Of a DNA stretch of 64,000 bases, positions 1 through 8,518 are shown piece after piece. The stretch is from Actinomycetospora chiangmaiensis DSM 45062. GTDB lineage: Bacteria > Actinomycetota > Actinomycetes > Mycobacteriales > Pseudonocardiaceae. The notes beneath the pieces were generated by a model, which was not told the origin of the DNA, did not search any database, and saw nothing but the letters and a program-made list of their open reading frames with translations. Made by a program: the position numbers and the translations under genes. The stretch lies in assembly GCF_000379625.1 (NCBI RefSeq), contig NZ_KB903244.1, positions 126,268 to 190,267 of the forward strand. The letters are read 5' to 3'. Each line of letters starts with the position of its first letter. Within the stretch, counting starts at the first letter, position 1.

Positions 1-359
1 GCGAGCCACGGCAGGCCCGACACCGACAGGTCCGCCCGCACGCCCTCGGCCAGCAGTTTCTCCACGGCGGTGTGCGCGTCGGTGCACATCACCTCGACCT
101 CGGGGTGGCGCCGCTGCAGGACCGCCGCCATGTCCTCGTCCATCTCGACGGCGATGTGGCGACCTCGACCCCGCAGCCGCTCCTGGATCTCGTCGGTGAC
201 CGACCCGGTCCCGGCGCCGAGGTCCAGCACCACGGGGTCACCGGTCTCCGGGAGCGGCGCGATGGCCTGACGGCACAGCGGCGGGAAGCTCGGGAACAGC
301 GCGGCGACGTGTAACGGGTCACGCAGGAAGGCGGTCGAGAAGTGCCTGATCTCGGTCAC
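1..359 (-). CDS. Class I SAM-dependent methyltransferase, partial (3' end outside window)
   Basis: About 119 N-terminal codons are visible; the gene runs off the left edge. The start is GTG at 359, overlapping the upstream M20 stop as GTGA, so translation is probably coupled. An N-terminal FLRDP...LFPS stretch resembles phospholipid N-methyltransferase (PmtA-like) and rRNA dimethylase-like enzymes. It is followed by a SAM-binding loop, VVLDLGAGTGSVT, and an acidic residue ending the second strand (VEMDED). Last gene of the leftward operon. The substrate cannot be told from the fragment. Confidence 0.75.
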   Translation of the reverse strand, partial: MTEIRHFSTAFLRDPLHVAALFPSFPPLCRQAIAPLPETGDPVVLDLGAGTGSVTDEIQERLRGRGRHIAVEMDEDMAAVLQRRHPEVEVMCTDAHTAVEKLLAEGVRADLSVSGLPWL

Positions 360-1663
360 GGGGCCTCTTTTGCCGGGGACACGGTGGGAGCCAGAGTCTG
401 GCCCGCCGCCACGACGGCCGCGAGCAGGGCGCGTGCGACCTCGCCCACCATCGCGTCGTCCGGCGAGAACGCGGGATGGTGCAGGCCGGGGGCGGACCCG
501 GGCACGGCATCGGGGTCCGCGGTGCCCACGAACAGCATCGTCGAGGGGATGCCCGCCGCCGAGTAGTGCGAGAAGTCGTCCGCGCCGCAGGAGCGGAACC
601 CGGTGTCGAGCCGCAGCCCGGTGGGGGCCGCCTGCTCGTCGCCGCGGCGCCCGCCCAGCGTCGCCGCGACCGCCGCGGTCAGCCGCGCGTCGTTCACGAC
701 GGCGGGCTCGTTCGGCACCACCGCGACCTCACCGGTGCAGCCGTGGGCCGCCGCGGTGTGCTCCACCACCTCGCGGATGGCGGCGAGGATCGCATCCCGG
801 TCGGCGTCGAGGGCGCGCACCGTGCCCCGGGCGGTCGCCCGCCCGGGCACGACGTTGGGTGCGCTGCCGGCCGTGATCTGCCCGATGGTCACCACGCCGG
901 CCTCCAGCGGGTTCACCCGCCGGGCGACGATCTGCTGCAGGGCGACGACCACGGCGGCCACCGCGAGCACGGGGTCGCGGGTGCGGTGCGGGTAGCCGCC
1001 GTGCCCGGCGCGACCGGTGATCGTGATCTCGACCTCGTCGGCCGACGCGTTGACCGGGCCGGGACGGGCCGACACGATCCCCCGCGGCAGCTCGGGCTGG
1101 ACGTGCACGCCCAGCATCACCCCGGCGTCGTGCGCCCGGAACGCCGCGTCGACGACGACGTCGCCCGCCCCGCTGGGGGCCGCCTCCTCGCGCGGCTGGA
1201 AGACCGCCAGCAGCGGGGCCGCGAGCCGCTCCGGGCCCGCCGCCCCGACCGCCCGCACGAGCGCCACGAGGGCGGCGGTGTGGACGTCGTGGCCGCAGAC
1301 GTGCGCGGCCCCCTCGCGCTGCGAGGCGAACGGCAGGCCGGTCGCCTCGTGCACGGGCAGGGCGTCGAGCTCGCCGCGGACGGCCACGGCCGGACCGGGC
1401 CCGCCGAGCCGCAGCATCCCGCCCGTCCCGGCCACCGGCTCCAGCGTGCGGTCCAGGGCGCGGGCGACGGCGTCGCGCGAGTCCGTCTCGTCGCCCGACA
1501 CCCGCGGTTCGCGGTGCAGCTCGTGGCGCAGGGCGACCGCAGCCGGCAGCTCCGCCTCGAGGGCCTCGGCCAGCGCCGGCGGGACCGGCACCGGCCGCGG
1601 GGCGCGGGCGGACCCGGCGTCGGGGACCTGCGGACCGCCCGAGACGGGGACCTCCACCGTCAC
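356..1663 (-). CDS. M20 family metallo-amidohydrolase (435 aa)
   Basis: Zinc-dependent hydrolase of the M20D (hippurate/N-acyl amino acid amidohydrolase) family. The metal site is visible as CGHDVHT near residues 123-129, with an EE pair near 159-160 and a downstream His in GVHVQP near 187. GELDALPV precedes the first ligand, as is usual in the family. GTG at 1663 is chosen because it overlaps the stop of the upstream amidohydrolase (GTGA); the frame stays open further upstream, but that would overlap the neighbour heavily. Length fits the family. The physiological substrate is unknown; pairing with an amidohydrolase-2 type enzyme suggests catabolism of an N-acylated or amide compound (inference). 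Confidence 0.88.
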   Translation of the reverse strand: MTVEVPVSGGPQVPDAGSARAPRPVPVPPALAEALEAELPAAVALRHELHREPRVSGDETDSRDAVARALDRTLEPVAGTGGMLRLGGPGPAVAVRGELDALPVHEATGLPFASQREGAAHVCGHDVHTAALVALVRAVGAAGPERLAAPLLAVFQPREEAAPSGAGDVVVDAAFRAHDAGVMLGVHVQPELPRGIVSARPGPVNASADEVEITITGRAGHGGYPHRTRDPVLAVAAVVVALQQIVARRVNPLEAGVVTIGQITAGSAPNVVPGRATARGTVRALDADRDAILAAIREVVEHTAAAHGCTGEVAVVPNEPAVVNDARLTAAVAATLGGRRGDEQAAPTGLRLDTGFRSCGADDFSHYSAAGIPSTMLFVGTADPDAVPGSAPGLHHPAFSPDDAMVGEVARALLAAVVAAGQTLAPTVSPAKEAP

Positions 1664-2850
1664 GCGGGGATCCGCGGGTAGATCCGCAGGGCGTTGTCGC
1701 GCGCGATCATCGTGGCCACCCGTTCGGCGTCGGCGGGAGAGATCTCGTCGGTCGCGCACGCGTGCTCGAGCAGCCCGCCCAGGGCCGCCCGGAAGCGCAG
1801 CGCGCCGAGCAGGTGCAGCTCGGGAAGCCCGTAGGCGTCCGAGGCGTAGAGCACCTTGCCGAAGGGTGCCAGCTCCAGCACCTCGGCGATCACCTCGGGG
1901 GCCCGGGACCCCACATAGGGCACCGCGAGGCTGACGTCGACGTACACGCAGGAGAACACCTGCGCCAGCCACGCGGCCTGGCGGTGGTACGGGTAGGTGT
2001 GCAGCAGCATCAGCGGCACGCCGAGGGGGTCGACGAGGCGCGCGAGGCCCGCGAGCAGGGCCGGGTCGGCGCGGTGGAGGTCCTCGTCGGGGTCGCCGAA
2101 GCCGGTGTGCAGCTGCAGCGGCAGGCCGGTGTCCAGGCCCGCCCAGAGGCCGTGGCGCAGCAGCACCGGGTCGCGCAGCGGCTCCCGGTCACGCGCCCGG
2201 CGGGGCAGCCAGTCGGCGGCGGCCGTGGCGACGGCGGCGGGCTCCGGGCGGCGCGGGTCGACGTCGAGCCCGGCGCGGTAGGCCAGGACGGTCTTGCAGG
2301 CCACCGGCAGCGGGCGGCGCGTGGCGTCGGTGCGGCGGGCGACCTCGGCGGCGACCGCCTCGCCGAACCCGGCGGCGTCCACCCCGGCGTCCGCGACCTC
2401 CTCGGCCACCGCCTCGAGCCGCACCACCTCGCCGACCGGCAGGCCCGCGACCTCCGACAGCGCGTCGAGCCCGAGCAGGCCGCCGGCGGCGAACCCGTGG
2501 TCGACCAGCAGCACCCCGGAGCCCGCGGCCCGCAGCATCGCCCGGGACACGGTCCCGGCCCCCAGTTCGGCCCGCCGCGCGACGTAGTCCTCGGCCGGGG
2601 CGTGGGGTGGCAGCCCCAGGACCGGGGAGCACCACCGCCGCACCGAGAAGCCGAGCCGCGAGTCGAACGCCGACAGCCCGGGTGCGGGCCCGGCGCCCTC
2701 GGTGAGCAGGGCCTCGAACCCGGGCCGGTCGAGGTCGTCGGCCATCACCGAGTGGCAGTGGTGGTCGACGAGCGGGACGCCGTCGAGGAAGCTCACCGGG
2801 CCCGCCGGCACCAACCCCAGCGACACGAGGCTGCCGCCGTCGGAGCCCAC
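1660..2850 (-). CDS. Amidohydrolase (amidohydrolase-2, FluG N-terminal-like), 396 aa
   Basis: TIM-barrel metal-dependent hydrolase. The N-terminal metal motif VDHHCHS lies near residues 29-34. Later landmarks are LHTGFGDPD, a second histidine strand (LMLLHTYPY) and the terminal aspartate in LYASDAYGLPE. The C-terminal RDNALRIYPR is typical of the family. The start at 2850 is 3 nt after the stop of the RNA methyltransferase gene, and the 3' end overlaps the M20 gene by 4 nt. FluG-type amidohydrolases often accompany glutamine-synthetase-like enzymes; here such an enzyme lies 25 kb away. Substrate unknown. Confidence 0.82.
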   Translation of the reverse strand: MGSDGGSLVSLGLVPAGPVSFLDGVPLVDHHCHSVMADDLDRPGFEALLTEGAGPAPGLSAFDSRLGFSVRRWCSPVLGLPPHAPAEDYVARRAELGAGTVSRAMLRAAGSGVLLVDHGFAAGGLLGLDALSEVAGLPVGEVVRLEAVAEEVADAGVDAAGFGEAVAAEVARRTDATRRPLPVACKTVLAYRAGLDVDPRRPEPAAVATAAADWLPRRARDREPLRDPVLLRHGLWAGLDTGLPLQLHTGFGDPDEDLHRADPALLAGLARLVDPLGVPLMLLHTYPYHRQAAWLAQVFSCVYVDVSLAVPYVGSRAPEVIAEVLELAPFGKVLYASDAYGLPELHLLGALRFRAALGGLLEHACATDEISPADAERVATMIARDNALRIYPRIPA

Positions 2851-2853
2851 GGG

Positions 2854-4107
2854 TCAGGTCCGGACGAGGGTCGCCACGCACTCGACGTGGTGGGTCATCG
2901 GGAACGCGTCGAACACGCGCAGGTCGGCCAGGGTGTACCCCGCCTCGCCGAGGGCCGCGACGTCCCGGGCGAGGGCGGCCGGGTCGCAGGCCACGTGGAC
3001 GATCCGGCGGGCGCCGACGGCCCCGATCCGGGTGGCGAGCTCGCGGCCCAGGCCCTTGCGGGGCGGGTCGGCCACGATGACGTCGGGGGGCGTGGTGCGG
3101 GCGAGGGAGTCCAGGACCTTCTCCACGCGGCCGCGCACGACGCGGGCGGCCGGGAGGTCGGCGAGGTTCTCCCCCGCCGCGGCGGTGGCGTCGGGGTCGG
3201 ACTCCACGTCGACGACGGTGCCCGCCCGCTCCGCGAGGGCGGCGGCGATGAGGCCGGCGCCGCCGTAGAGGTCCCAGACGACGTCGTCGGGCGCGAGCTC
3301 GCCGACGCCGGCGACGGCCGCCGCGACGACGGCGTCGGCCGCCCCGGGGTGGACCTGCCAGAAGGCCGGCGCGGGCAGCGTCCAGTCGCGGCCCGCGGCG
3401 TGCTCGTGGGCGGTCCCCGAGCCGATCTCGAGCTGCCGCGTCCCCTCGAAGAGCTCCGTGGCGTGCGTCTCGCCCGCGGCGTCGGCCACGATCTCGATCT
3501 CCGCCGTCGGCGTCCACGTGTGCGCGAGGACGGGGTCGAGGGCCCCGCGCACGGCGATCGGGCAGTCGCCGACCGGCAGCACCTCGTGGCTGCGGTGCAC
3601 CCGCAGCCCGGGACGCCCGTCGTCGGTCACGGCCATCCGCATCCGGGTCCGCCACCCGAGCGGGCCGCCGGGGAGGGCCTCGCACACCACGTCCCGCTCG
3701 ATCCCGGCGAGCCGCGAGAGCTGCTCGGCGACGACGGCGCCCTTGAGCGCGCGCTGGGTGTCGTGGTCGGCGTGCTGCCAGTCGCAGCCGCCGCAGCCGC
3801 CCGGGCCGGCCCACGGGCAGGCCGGCTCGACCCGGCCGGGCGCCGCCTCGAGCACCGTCACCGCATCGGCGCGGCAGAACGACCCGCCGTGGTCCTCGGT
3901 CACCACGGCGTGCACCCGCTCGCCCGGGAGGGCATGGCGGACGAACACGACCCGGCCCTCGTGCCGGGCCACGCAGTGCCCGCCGTGGGCGACCGCGCCC
4001 ACCTCGAGATCGAGCATGCGGTCGGTCCAGTCGAGCCGGTCGGTCCCGGTGTCGCCGGCGACCTCCAGGGTCGAGCTCCGCTGCGCTCCGTCTCCCCCGG
4101 CGCTCAC
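2854..4107 (-). CDS. TRAM-domain class I RNA (uracil-5) methyltransferase, RumA/TrmA family (417 aa)
   Basis: Predicted SAM-dependent m5U methyltransferase acting on rRNA or tRNA. A TRAM-like N-terminus (LEVGAVAHGGHCVAR) is followed by a Cys cluster (CPWAGPGGCGGC) like the Fe-S site of RumA-type enzymes. The SAM fold includes VWDLYGGAGL, VADPPRKGLG and the catalytic-loop region HVACDPAALARD; the end, FPMTHHVECV, is typical. The GTG start at 4107 overlaps the permease stop (GTGA). The equivalent mycobacterial gene (Rv2689c type) has the same position beside the permease and ceoBC. Exact target base unknown. Confidence 0.88.
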   Translation of the reverse strand: MSAGGDGAQRSSTLEVAGDTGTDRLDWTDRMLDLEVGAVAHGGHCVARHEGRVVFVRHALPGERVHAVVTEDHGGSFCRADAVTVLEAAPGRVEPACPWAGPGGCGGCDWQHADHDTQRALKGAVVAEQLSRLAGIERDVVCEALPGGPLGWRTRMRMAVTDDGRPGLRVHRSHEVLPVGDCPIAVRGALDPVLAHTWTPTAEIEIVADAAGETHATELFEGTRQLEIGSGTAHEHAAGRDWTLPAPAFWQVHPGAADAVVAAAVAGVGELAPDDVVWDLYGGAGLIAAALAERAGTVVDVESDPDATAAAGENLADLPAARVVRGRVEKVLDSLARTTPPDVIVADPPRKGLGRELATRIGAVGARRIVHVACDPAALARDVAALGEAGYTLADLRVFDAFPMTHHVECVATLVRT

Positions 4108-6173
4108 CGGACGTCCGCCCGCTCGGAGGACGCGGACGGGGTGGGCGGCGCCGACGTCGAGCCGGGCTTCACGCCGTTGGTGGGCGGGGCCGCGTACCCG
4201 CGGCGGGCGAGGCCGGGCGCACCCTGCGGGCGCGGCGCCGCGAGCCGGTGCGACGACTCGAGCTGCCACGGCACGCTGACGACCATCACCCCCTTCTGGA
4301 ACAGCAGCCGTCCCTTGAGGCGCAACGCACTCTGGTTGTGCAGGAGCTGCTCCCACCACCGCCCGAGGACGTACTCGGGGATGAAGACCGTGACCACGTC
4401 GCGCGGGTTGTCGGTCCGGATGCGCTTGACGTACTGCAGGATCGGCCGGGTGATCTCGCGGTAGGGCGACTCGAGGACCTTGAGCGGCACCGGCAGGTTG
4501 CGCCGCTCCCAGTCCGAGGTGACCTTGCGGGTGTCGGCGTCGTCGACGTTGACCGTCACCGCCTCGAGGACGTCCGGCCGGGTCGCGCGGGCGTACGCCA
4601 CGGCCCGCAGCGTCGGCTTGTGCACCGTGGAGACCAGCACGATCGCGTGGTTGCGGCTGGGCAGCACCGCGTCGATGACCTCGGGGGCCGCGATTTCCTC
4701 GGCCACGCGGTCGTAGTGGCGGCGGATCGAGAGCATGAGCAGGAAGGCGAGCCCGCCCGCGACGATCGCGATCCAGGCGCCGACGAGGAACTTGGTGATC
4801 AGCACCACCACGAGGACGACGCCGGTCATCACCGCGCCGAAGCCGGAGACGAGGCGGGAGCGCCGCAGGCCGGAGCGGGCCTCGCCGTCGGTCTCGGAGC
4901 CGAGCAGCCGGTTCCAGTGCCGCACCATCCCGAGCTGGGAGAGCGTGAACGAGACGAACACGCCGACGGTGTAGAGCGGGATGAGCGCCGTGACCTCGGC
5001 CGAGAAGCCGACGACCAGCACCACCGCGAAGAACGCGAGGAAGAGGATCCCGTTGGAGAAGGCCAGCCGGTCGCCGCGGGTGTGGAGCTGTCGGGGCAGG
5101 TAGCGGTCCTGCGCCAGGATCGAGCCGAGCACCGGGAAGCCGTTGAACGCGGTGTTCGCGGCCAGCACGAGGATCAGCGCGGTGAAGATCGTCACGGCCC
5201 AGAAGCCGGGCGGGAACCCGGAGAAGATGGTCTCCGCGAGCTGCGCGATCAGCGTCTCCTGCTTGTACCCGGGCGGGGCGCCGACGAGCTGCGTCGCCGG
5301 GTCCTCGGCCATGTGCACGCCGGTGGCGCGGGCCAGCGCGAGCATGCCACCGAAGAGCACCACCGCGATCAGGCCGAGCATCGCGAGCGTGGTTGCGGCG
5401 TTGCGCGACTTCGGCTTGCGGAAGGCGGGGACGCCGTTGGAGATGGCCTCCACGCCGGTCAGCGCCGCGCAGCCCTGGGTGAACGAGCGCAGCACGATGA
5501 ACATGAGGGCGAGCGAGGACAGCTGGTGGTCGGCCTCGGCCCGGACGTCGAAGGCCGCGCTGGGCGCCACCATGTCCTGGCCGAGCAGGAGCCGCACCAC
5601 CCCGACGACCACCATGCCGGCGAGGCAGACGATGAAGCAGTAGACGGGGACCGCGAACGCCGCGCCCGACTCCCGCACGCCCCGCAGGTTGATCGCGGTC
5701 AGCACGGCGATCGCGAGCACGCTGAAGAGCACCTTGTGGTCGCCGACGAACGGGATCAGCGCCCCGAGGTTGTCCGCGGCCGAGGAGACCGAGACGGCGA
5801 CCGTCAGCGTGTAGTCGACCAGCAGCGCCGAGGCGACGGTCAGGCCGGCGTGGCGGCCCAGGTTCGTCGTCGCGATCTCGTAGTCCCCGCCGCCCGAGGG
5901 GTAGGCGTGGACGTTCTGCCGGTAGCTGACCACCACGGTGGCGAGCACCACCACCACCGCGAAGCCGATCCAGGGGGAGAAGACGTAGGCCCCGAGTCCG
6001 GCCAGCGAGAGGGTGATGAACACCTCCTGCGGCGCGTAGGCGACGGAGGACAGGGCGTCGGAGGCGAACACCGGCAGCGCGATGCGTTTGCGCAGCAGCG
6101 TGTCCGAGAGCTCGTCGCTGCGGAACGGCAGTCCGAGCACGAGGCGTTTCGCCGCGGTAGCGAGCCTGGGCAC
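4104..6173 (-). CDS. APC-family permease, KimA-like potassium importer candidate (689 aa)
   Basis: Integral membrane transporter with about 12 hydrophobic segments over roughly residues 30-480, followed by a cytosolic C-terminal domain. The N-terminal LRKRIALPVFASDALSSVAY and the segment YPSGGGDYEI match the KimA/YdaO branch of the APC superfamily, whose characterised members import K+. The C-terminal region (EYVLGRWWEQLLHN) is also typical of that branch. GTG start at 6173. Divergently transcribed from ceoB/ceoC, which encode RCK potassium-gating proteins; this pairing is conserved in mycobacteria and supports a K+ role. The older alternative annotation is amino-acid permease. Confidence 0.85.
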   Translation of the reverse strand: MPRLATAAKRLVLGLPFRSDELSDTLLRKRIALPVFASDALSSVAYAPQEVFITLSLAGLGAYVFSPWIGFAVVVVLATVVVSYRQNVHAYPSGGGDYEIATTNLGRHAGLTVASALLVDYTLTVAVSVSSAADNLGALIPFVGDHKVLFSVLAIAVLTAINLRGVRESGAAFAVPVYCFIVCLAGMVVVGVVRLLLGQDMVAPSAAFDVRAEADHQLSSLALMFIVLRSFTQGCAALTGVEAISNGVPAFRKPKSRNAATTLAMLGLIAVVLFGGMLALARATGVHMAEDPATQLVGAPPGYKQETLIAQLAETIFSGFPPGFWAVTIFTALILVLAANTAFNGFPVLGSILAQDRYLPRQLHTRGDRLAFSNGILFLAFFAVVLVVGFSAEVTALIPLYTVGVFVSFTLSQLGMVRHWNRLLGSETDGEARSGLRRSRLVSGFGAVMTGVVLVVVLITKFLVGAWIAIVAGGLAFLLMLSIRRHYDRVAEEIAAPEVIDAVLPSRNHAIVLVSTVHKPTLRAVAYARATRPDVLEAVTVNVDDADTRKVTSDWERRNLPVPLKVLESPYREITRPILQYVKRIRTDNPRDVVTVFIPEYVLGRWWEQLLHNQSALRLKGRLLFQKGVMVVSVPWQLESSHRLAAPRPQGAPGLARRGYAAPPTNGVKPGSTSAPPTPSASSERADVR

Positions 6174-6270
6174 CCACAGAGCGTAGGCCGAGCGGGTGGT
6201 GGCGTGGGAGCGGTGGGTGCACGGGATACCGTGCGCGCGTCATGTGGTGGGGAGCGGGACCGGAGGGCGT

Positions 6271-6936
6271 GTGCACATCGTCGTCATGGGCTGCGGCCGC
6301 GTGGGGTCCGCGCTGGCCCTGTCGCTGGAGCGGCTCGGCCACGAGGTGGCCGTCGTCGACCGGGATCCGCAGGCGTTCCGCCGCCTGGGCAGCGACTTCC
6401 ACGGCCAGGAGATCGTCGGCGTGGGCTTCGACCGCGAGGTGCTGACCGCGGCCGGGATCCACCGGGCGCAGGCGTTCGCCGCCGTGTCCTCCGGCGACAA
6501 CTCCAACATCATCTCCGCGCGTGTCGCCCGCGAGACCTTCGGTGTGGAGACCGTCGTCGCGCGCATCTACGACGCCAAGCGCGCGGCGGTCTACGAGCGG
6601 CTCGGCATCCCGACGGTCGCGACGGTCCCCTGGACCACCGACCGCTTCCTGCGGATGCTGCTGCCCGACGGCGTGGCCACGGCGTGGCGGGACCCCTCCG
6701 GCACGGTCGCGATCATGCAGCTGCCGTTCCACGAGGACTGGTCGGGCCACCCCGTCACCGACCTCGAGGAGGCCACCGGCTGCCGGATCGCCTTCATCGT
6801 GCGGTTCGGCACCGGCGTGCTCACCAGGCCGAACACGATCATCCAGGCCGACGACGTCGTGTACGCGGCCGCCGTGAGCGGCACCGTCGCCGCGGTCACC
6901 GGTGCGGCCCTGACGGCGCCGACGGAGCGGGGGTAG
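6271..6936 (+). CDS. ceoB: TrkA/RCK potassium-uptake regulatory protein CeoB (221 aa)
   Basis: Cytosolic K+ transport regulator with a Rossmann-type RCK_N domain (GCGRVGSALA near residues 7-16, VVDRDP ending strand 2) and a C-terminal RCK_C domain from about residue 135. GTG at 6271 is chosen: GGAGGG lies just upstream and the nucleotide-binding strand (HIVVMGCG) begins immediately. Followed after 4 nt by a second RCK protein, so both probably form a hetero-oligomer. The ceoB-ceoC pair divergent from the permease matches the mycobacterial sigA region. Confidence 0.93.
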   Translation: MHIVVMGCGRVGSALALSLERLGHEVAVVDRDPQAFRRLGSDFHGQEIVGVGFDREVLTAAGIHRAQAFAAVSSGDNSNIISARVARETFGVETVVARIYDAKRAAVYERLGIPTVATVPWTTDRFLRMLLPDGVATAWRDPSGTVAIMQLPFHEDWSGHPVTDLEEATGCRIAFIVRFGTGVLTRPNTIIQADDVVYAAAVSGTVAAVTGAALTAPTERG

Positions 6937-6940
6937 ACCG

Positions 6941-7624
6941 ATGCGCGTCACGATCGCCGGGGCCGGCGCGGTGGGCAAGTCCATCGCCGCCGAGCTGATC
7001 GAGAACGGCCACGAGGTCATGCTCGTCGAGCGCGACCTCGCCGAGGTGGCACCCGAGGCGGTGCCGCAGGCCGAGTGGGTGCACGCCGACGCCTGCGAGG
7101 TCGCCTCGCTGGAGGACGCGTCGGTGCAGAACTGCGACGTCGTCATCGCCGCGACCGGCGACGACAAGGTCAACCTCGTGGTCTCGCTGCTCGCCAAGAC
7201 CGAGTTCGCGGTGCGACGCGTGGTGGCGCGGGTGAACAACCCGCGCAACGAGTGGCTGTTCACCGAGTCCTGGGGTGTCGACGTGGCCGTGTCGACCCCG
7301 CGCATGCTCGCGGCGATGGTCGAGGAGGCGGTCTCGGTCGGCGACCTCGTCCGCCTGCTCACCCTGCGCCAGGGCAAGGCGAACCTGGTCGAGGTCACGC
7401 TGCCCGAGGACACCGCGCTGGCCGGGCGCCCGGTCCGCGACGTGCCGCTCCCGGCCGACGCCGCGCTCGTGGCGATCCTGCGCGGCGGCCGCGTGATCGT
7501 GCCGCAGTCCGACGACCCGCTCGAGGCAGGCGACGAGATGCTCTTCGTGGCCGGCGAAGGGGTCGAGGACGAGATCCACTCCGTGCTCACCTCGGGCGAC
7601 CCCGGTGGGCGCGAGCTGATCTGA
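6941..7624 (+). CDS. ceoC: TrkA/RCK potassium-uptake regulatory protein CeoC (227 aa)
   Basis: Second single-unit RCK protein. It has an NAD(H)-binding GAGAVGKSIA loop at residues 7-16, the acidic LVERD strand end, and a C-terminal RCK_C domain (about residues 140-215) ending in a ligand-binding-like hairpin. ATG start 4 nt after the ceoB stop, so the two are co-transcribed. Predicted to gate K+ flux with CeoB. After this gene the mycobacterial order is interrupted until the DUF3159 gene at 14.7 kb. Confidence 0.93.
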   Translation: MRVTIAGAGAVGKSIAAELIENGHEVMLVERDLAEVAPEAVPQAEWVHADACEVASLEDASVQNCDVVIAATGDDKVNLVVSLLAKTEFAVRRVVARVNNPRNEWLFTESWGVDVAVSTPRMLAAMVEEAVSVGDLVRLLTLRQGKANLVEVTLPEDTALAGRPVRDVPLPADAALVAILRGGRVIVPQSDDPLEAGDEMLFVAGEGVEDEIHSVLTSGDPGGRELI

Positions 7625-7688
7625 GGCCCCCGGCCGTGGCAGCGGAGCGTCGTCGCTGTCGTCCGGTGGCAGGAAGGCCACATCGTCG

Positions 7689-8105
7689 ATGGTCACGTTG
7701 CCGGGCGGCCGGGAGGTCCGGGCCCGCTCCCTGCGGGTCCCGCCCGCCGAACCGCCGGCCTTCGGTCTCTACCTCGGGTCGGAGCGCGCGGCCCGTCGTC
7801 GTGACCCAGGGATGACCTGGCCCCGCCGCTGGCTCGTGTGGCCCGACCTCCGGACCCCGCGCCATCCCGACGAGGCCCGCGCCGCCATCGAGGCGCTGTA
7901 CACGCGGGCGGCGACGGAGGACGTCGAGGTCGCGTGCGGCGGCGGGATCGGGCGGACGGGCACCGTGCTCGCGTGCCTGGCGACGCTCGACGGCCTGGCG
8001 CCCGACGAGGCCGTGGCCTGGGCCCGGGCGCACCACCACCGCCGCGCGGTGGAGACGCCCGGCCAACGTCGTTGGGTGCGGTGGTTCGCGGAGTCACCCC
8101 GGTGA
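7689..8105 (+). CDS. Small dual-specificity-type protein tyrosine phosphatase-like protein (138 aa)
   Basis: The C-terminal half carries CGGGIGRTG, a CX5R(S/T) phosphatase P-loop with the Cys nucleophile and Arg present, followed by a helix (TVLACLATLDG) as in DSP/PTP folds. The LVWPDLRTPRHP segment upstream could hold the general-acid Asp. The usual His before the catalytic Cys is Ala here (VACGGG). Small cytosolic protein. First gene of the accessory block inserted after ceoC. Substrate unknown. Confidence 0.72.
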   Translation: MVTLPGGREVRARSLRVPPAEPPAFGLYLGSERAARRRDPGMTWPRRWLVWPDLRTPRHPDEARAAIEALYTRAATEDVEVACGGGIGRTGTVLACLATLDGLAPDEAVAWARAHHHRRAVETPGQRRWVRWFAESPR

Positions 8106-8122
8106 CTGGCAGGGTGCGCGCC

Positions 8123-8470
8123 ATGGACCCGCGGGCGCTCTACCGGCGCTGGATCGACGAGCTGTGGAACGGCTCGGTCGAGGTGGCCGGGGAGATCGTC
8201 GCGGCCGACTTCGTGGGGCACTGGCCCGACCGCGACGTCCACGGCCCCGCCGAACTCGCCGCGATCATCGACGAGACGCACGGGCTGCTCGACGTGCTGA
8301 CCTTCGTGGTCGAGGTCGGCCCGCTCGTCGACGGCGACCTCGTCGCGGGCCGCTGGCGCGGTCGCGGCGCGCAGGAGGGCAACCCGGTGACGTTCGTCGG
8401 CAACGACCTGCTCCGCGTCGCCGACGGCCGCTTCGTCGAGTACTGGGTCGCGTCCCTGCCGCTGCCGTGA
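8123..8470 (+). CDS. SnoaL-like / NTF2-fold protein (115 aa)
   Basis: Small cone-shaped NTF2-like fold typical of SnoaL-like ester cyclases and stress-related hypothetical proteins. An N-terminal helix (LYRRWIDELWNG) is followed by FVGHWPDRDVHGPAEL and strands ending VEYWVASLPLP. Start at ATG 8123; an in-frame GTG lies 9 nt upstream. No gene-specific catalytic assignment is possible. It sits between the phosphatase and the membrane hydrolase on the same strand. Confidence 0.65.
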   Translation: MDPRALYRRWIDELWNGSVEVAGEIVAADFVGHWPDRDVHGPAELAAIIDETHGLLDVLTFVVEVGPLVDGDLVAGRWRGRGAQEGNPVTFVGNDLLRVADGRFVEYWVASLPLP

Positions 8471-8518
8471 CCGTCCGTCGCCCGCGCGGTTGATCGCCCG
8501 CCGGGCCAGACTGCGGGC

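Noticed and set aside
1762-4464. Long plus-strand open frame (about 900 codons) opposite the amidohydrolase and RNA methyltransferase
   Set aside because: Arg/His/Gly-rich low-complexity translation with no motifs; the opposite strand encodes clear enzyme families. A high-GC shadow frame.
4248-6270. Long plus-strand frame opposite the KimA-like permease
   Set aside because: Composition is His/Asp/Arg-rich shadow; the minus strand has a complete membrane transporter.
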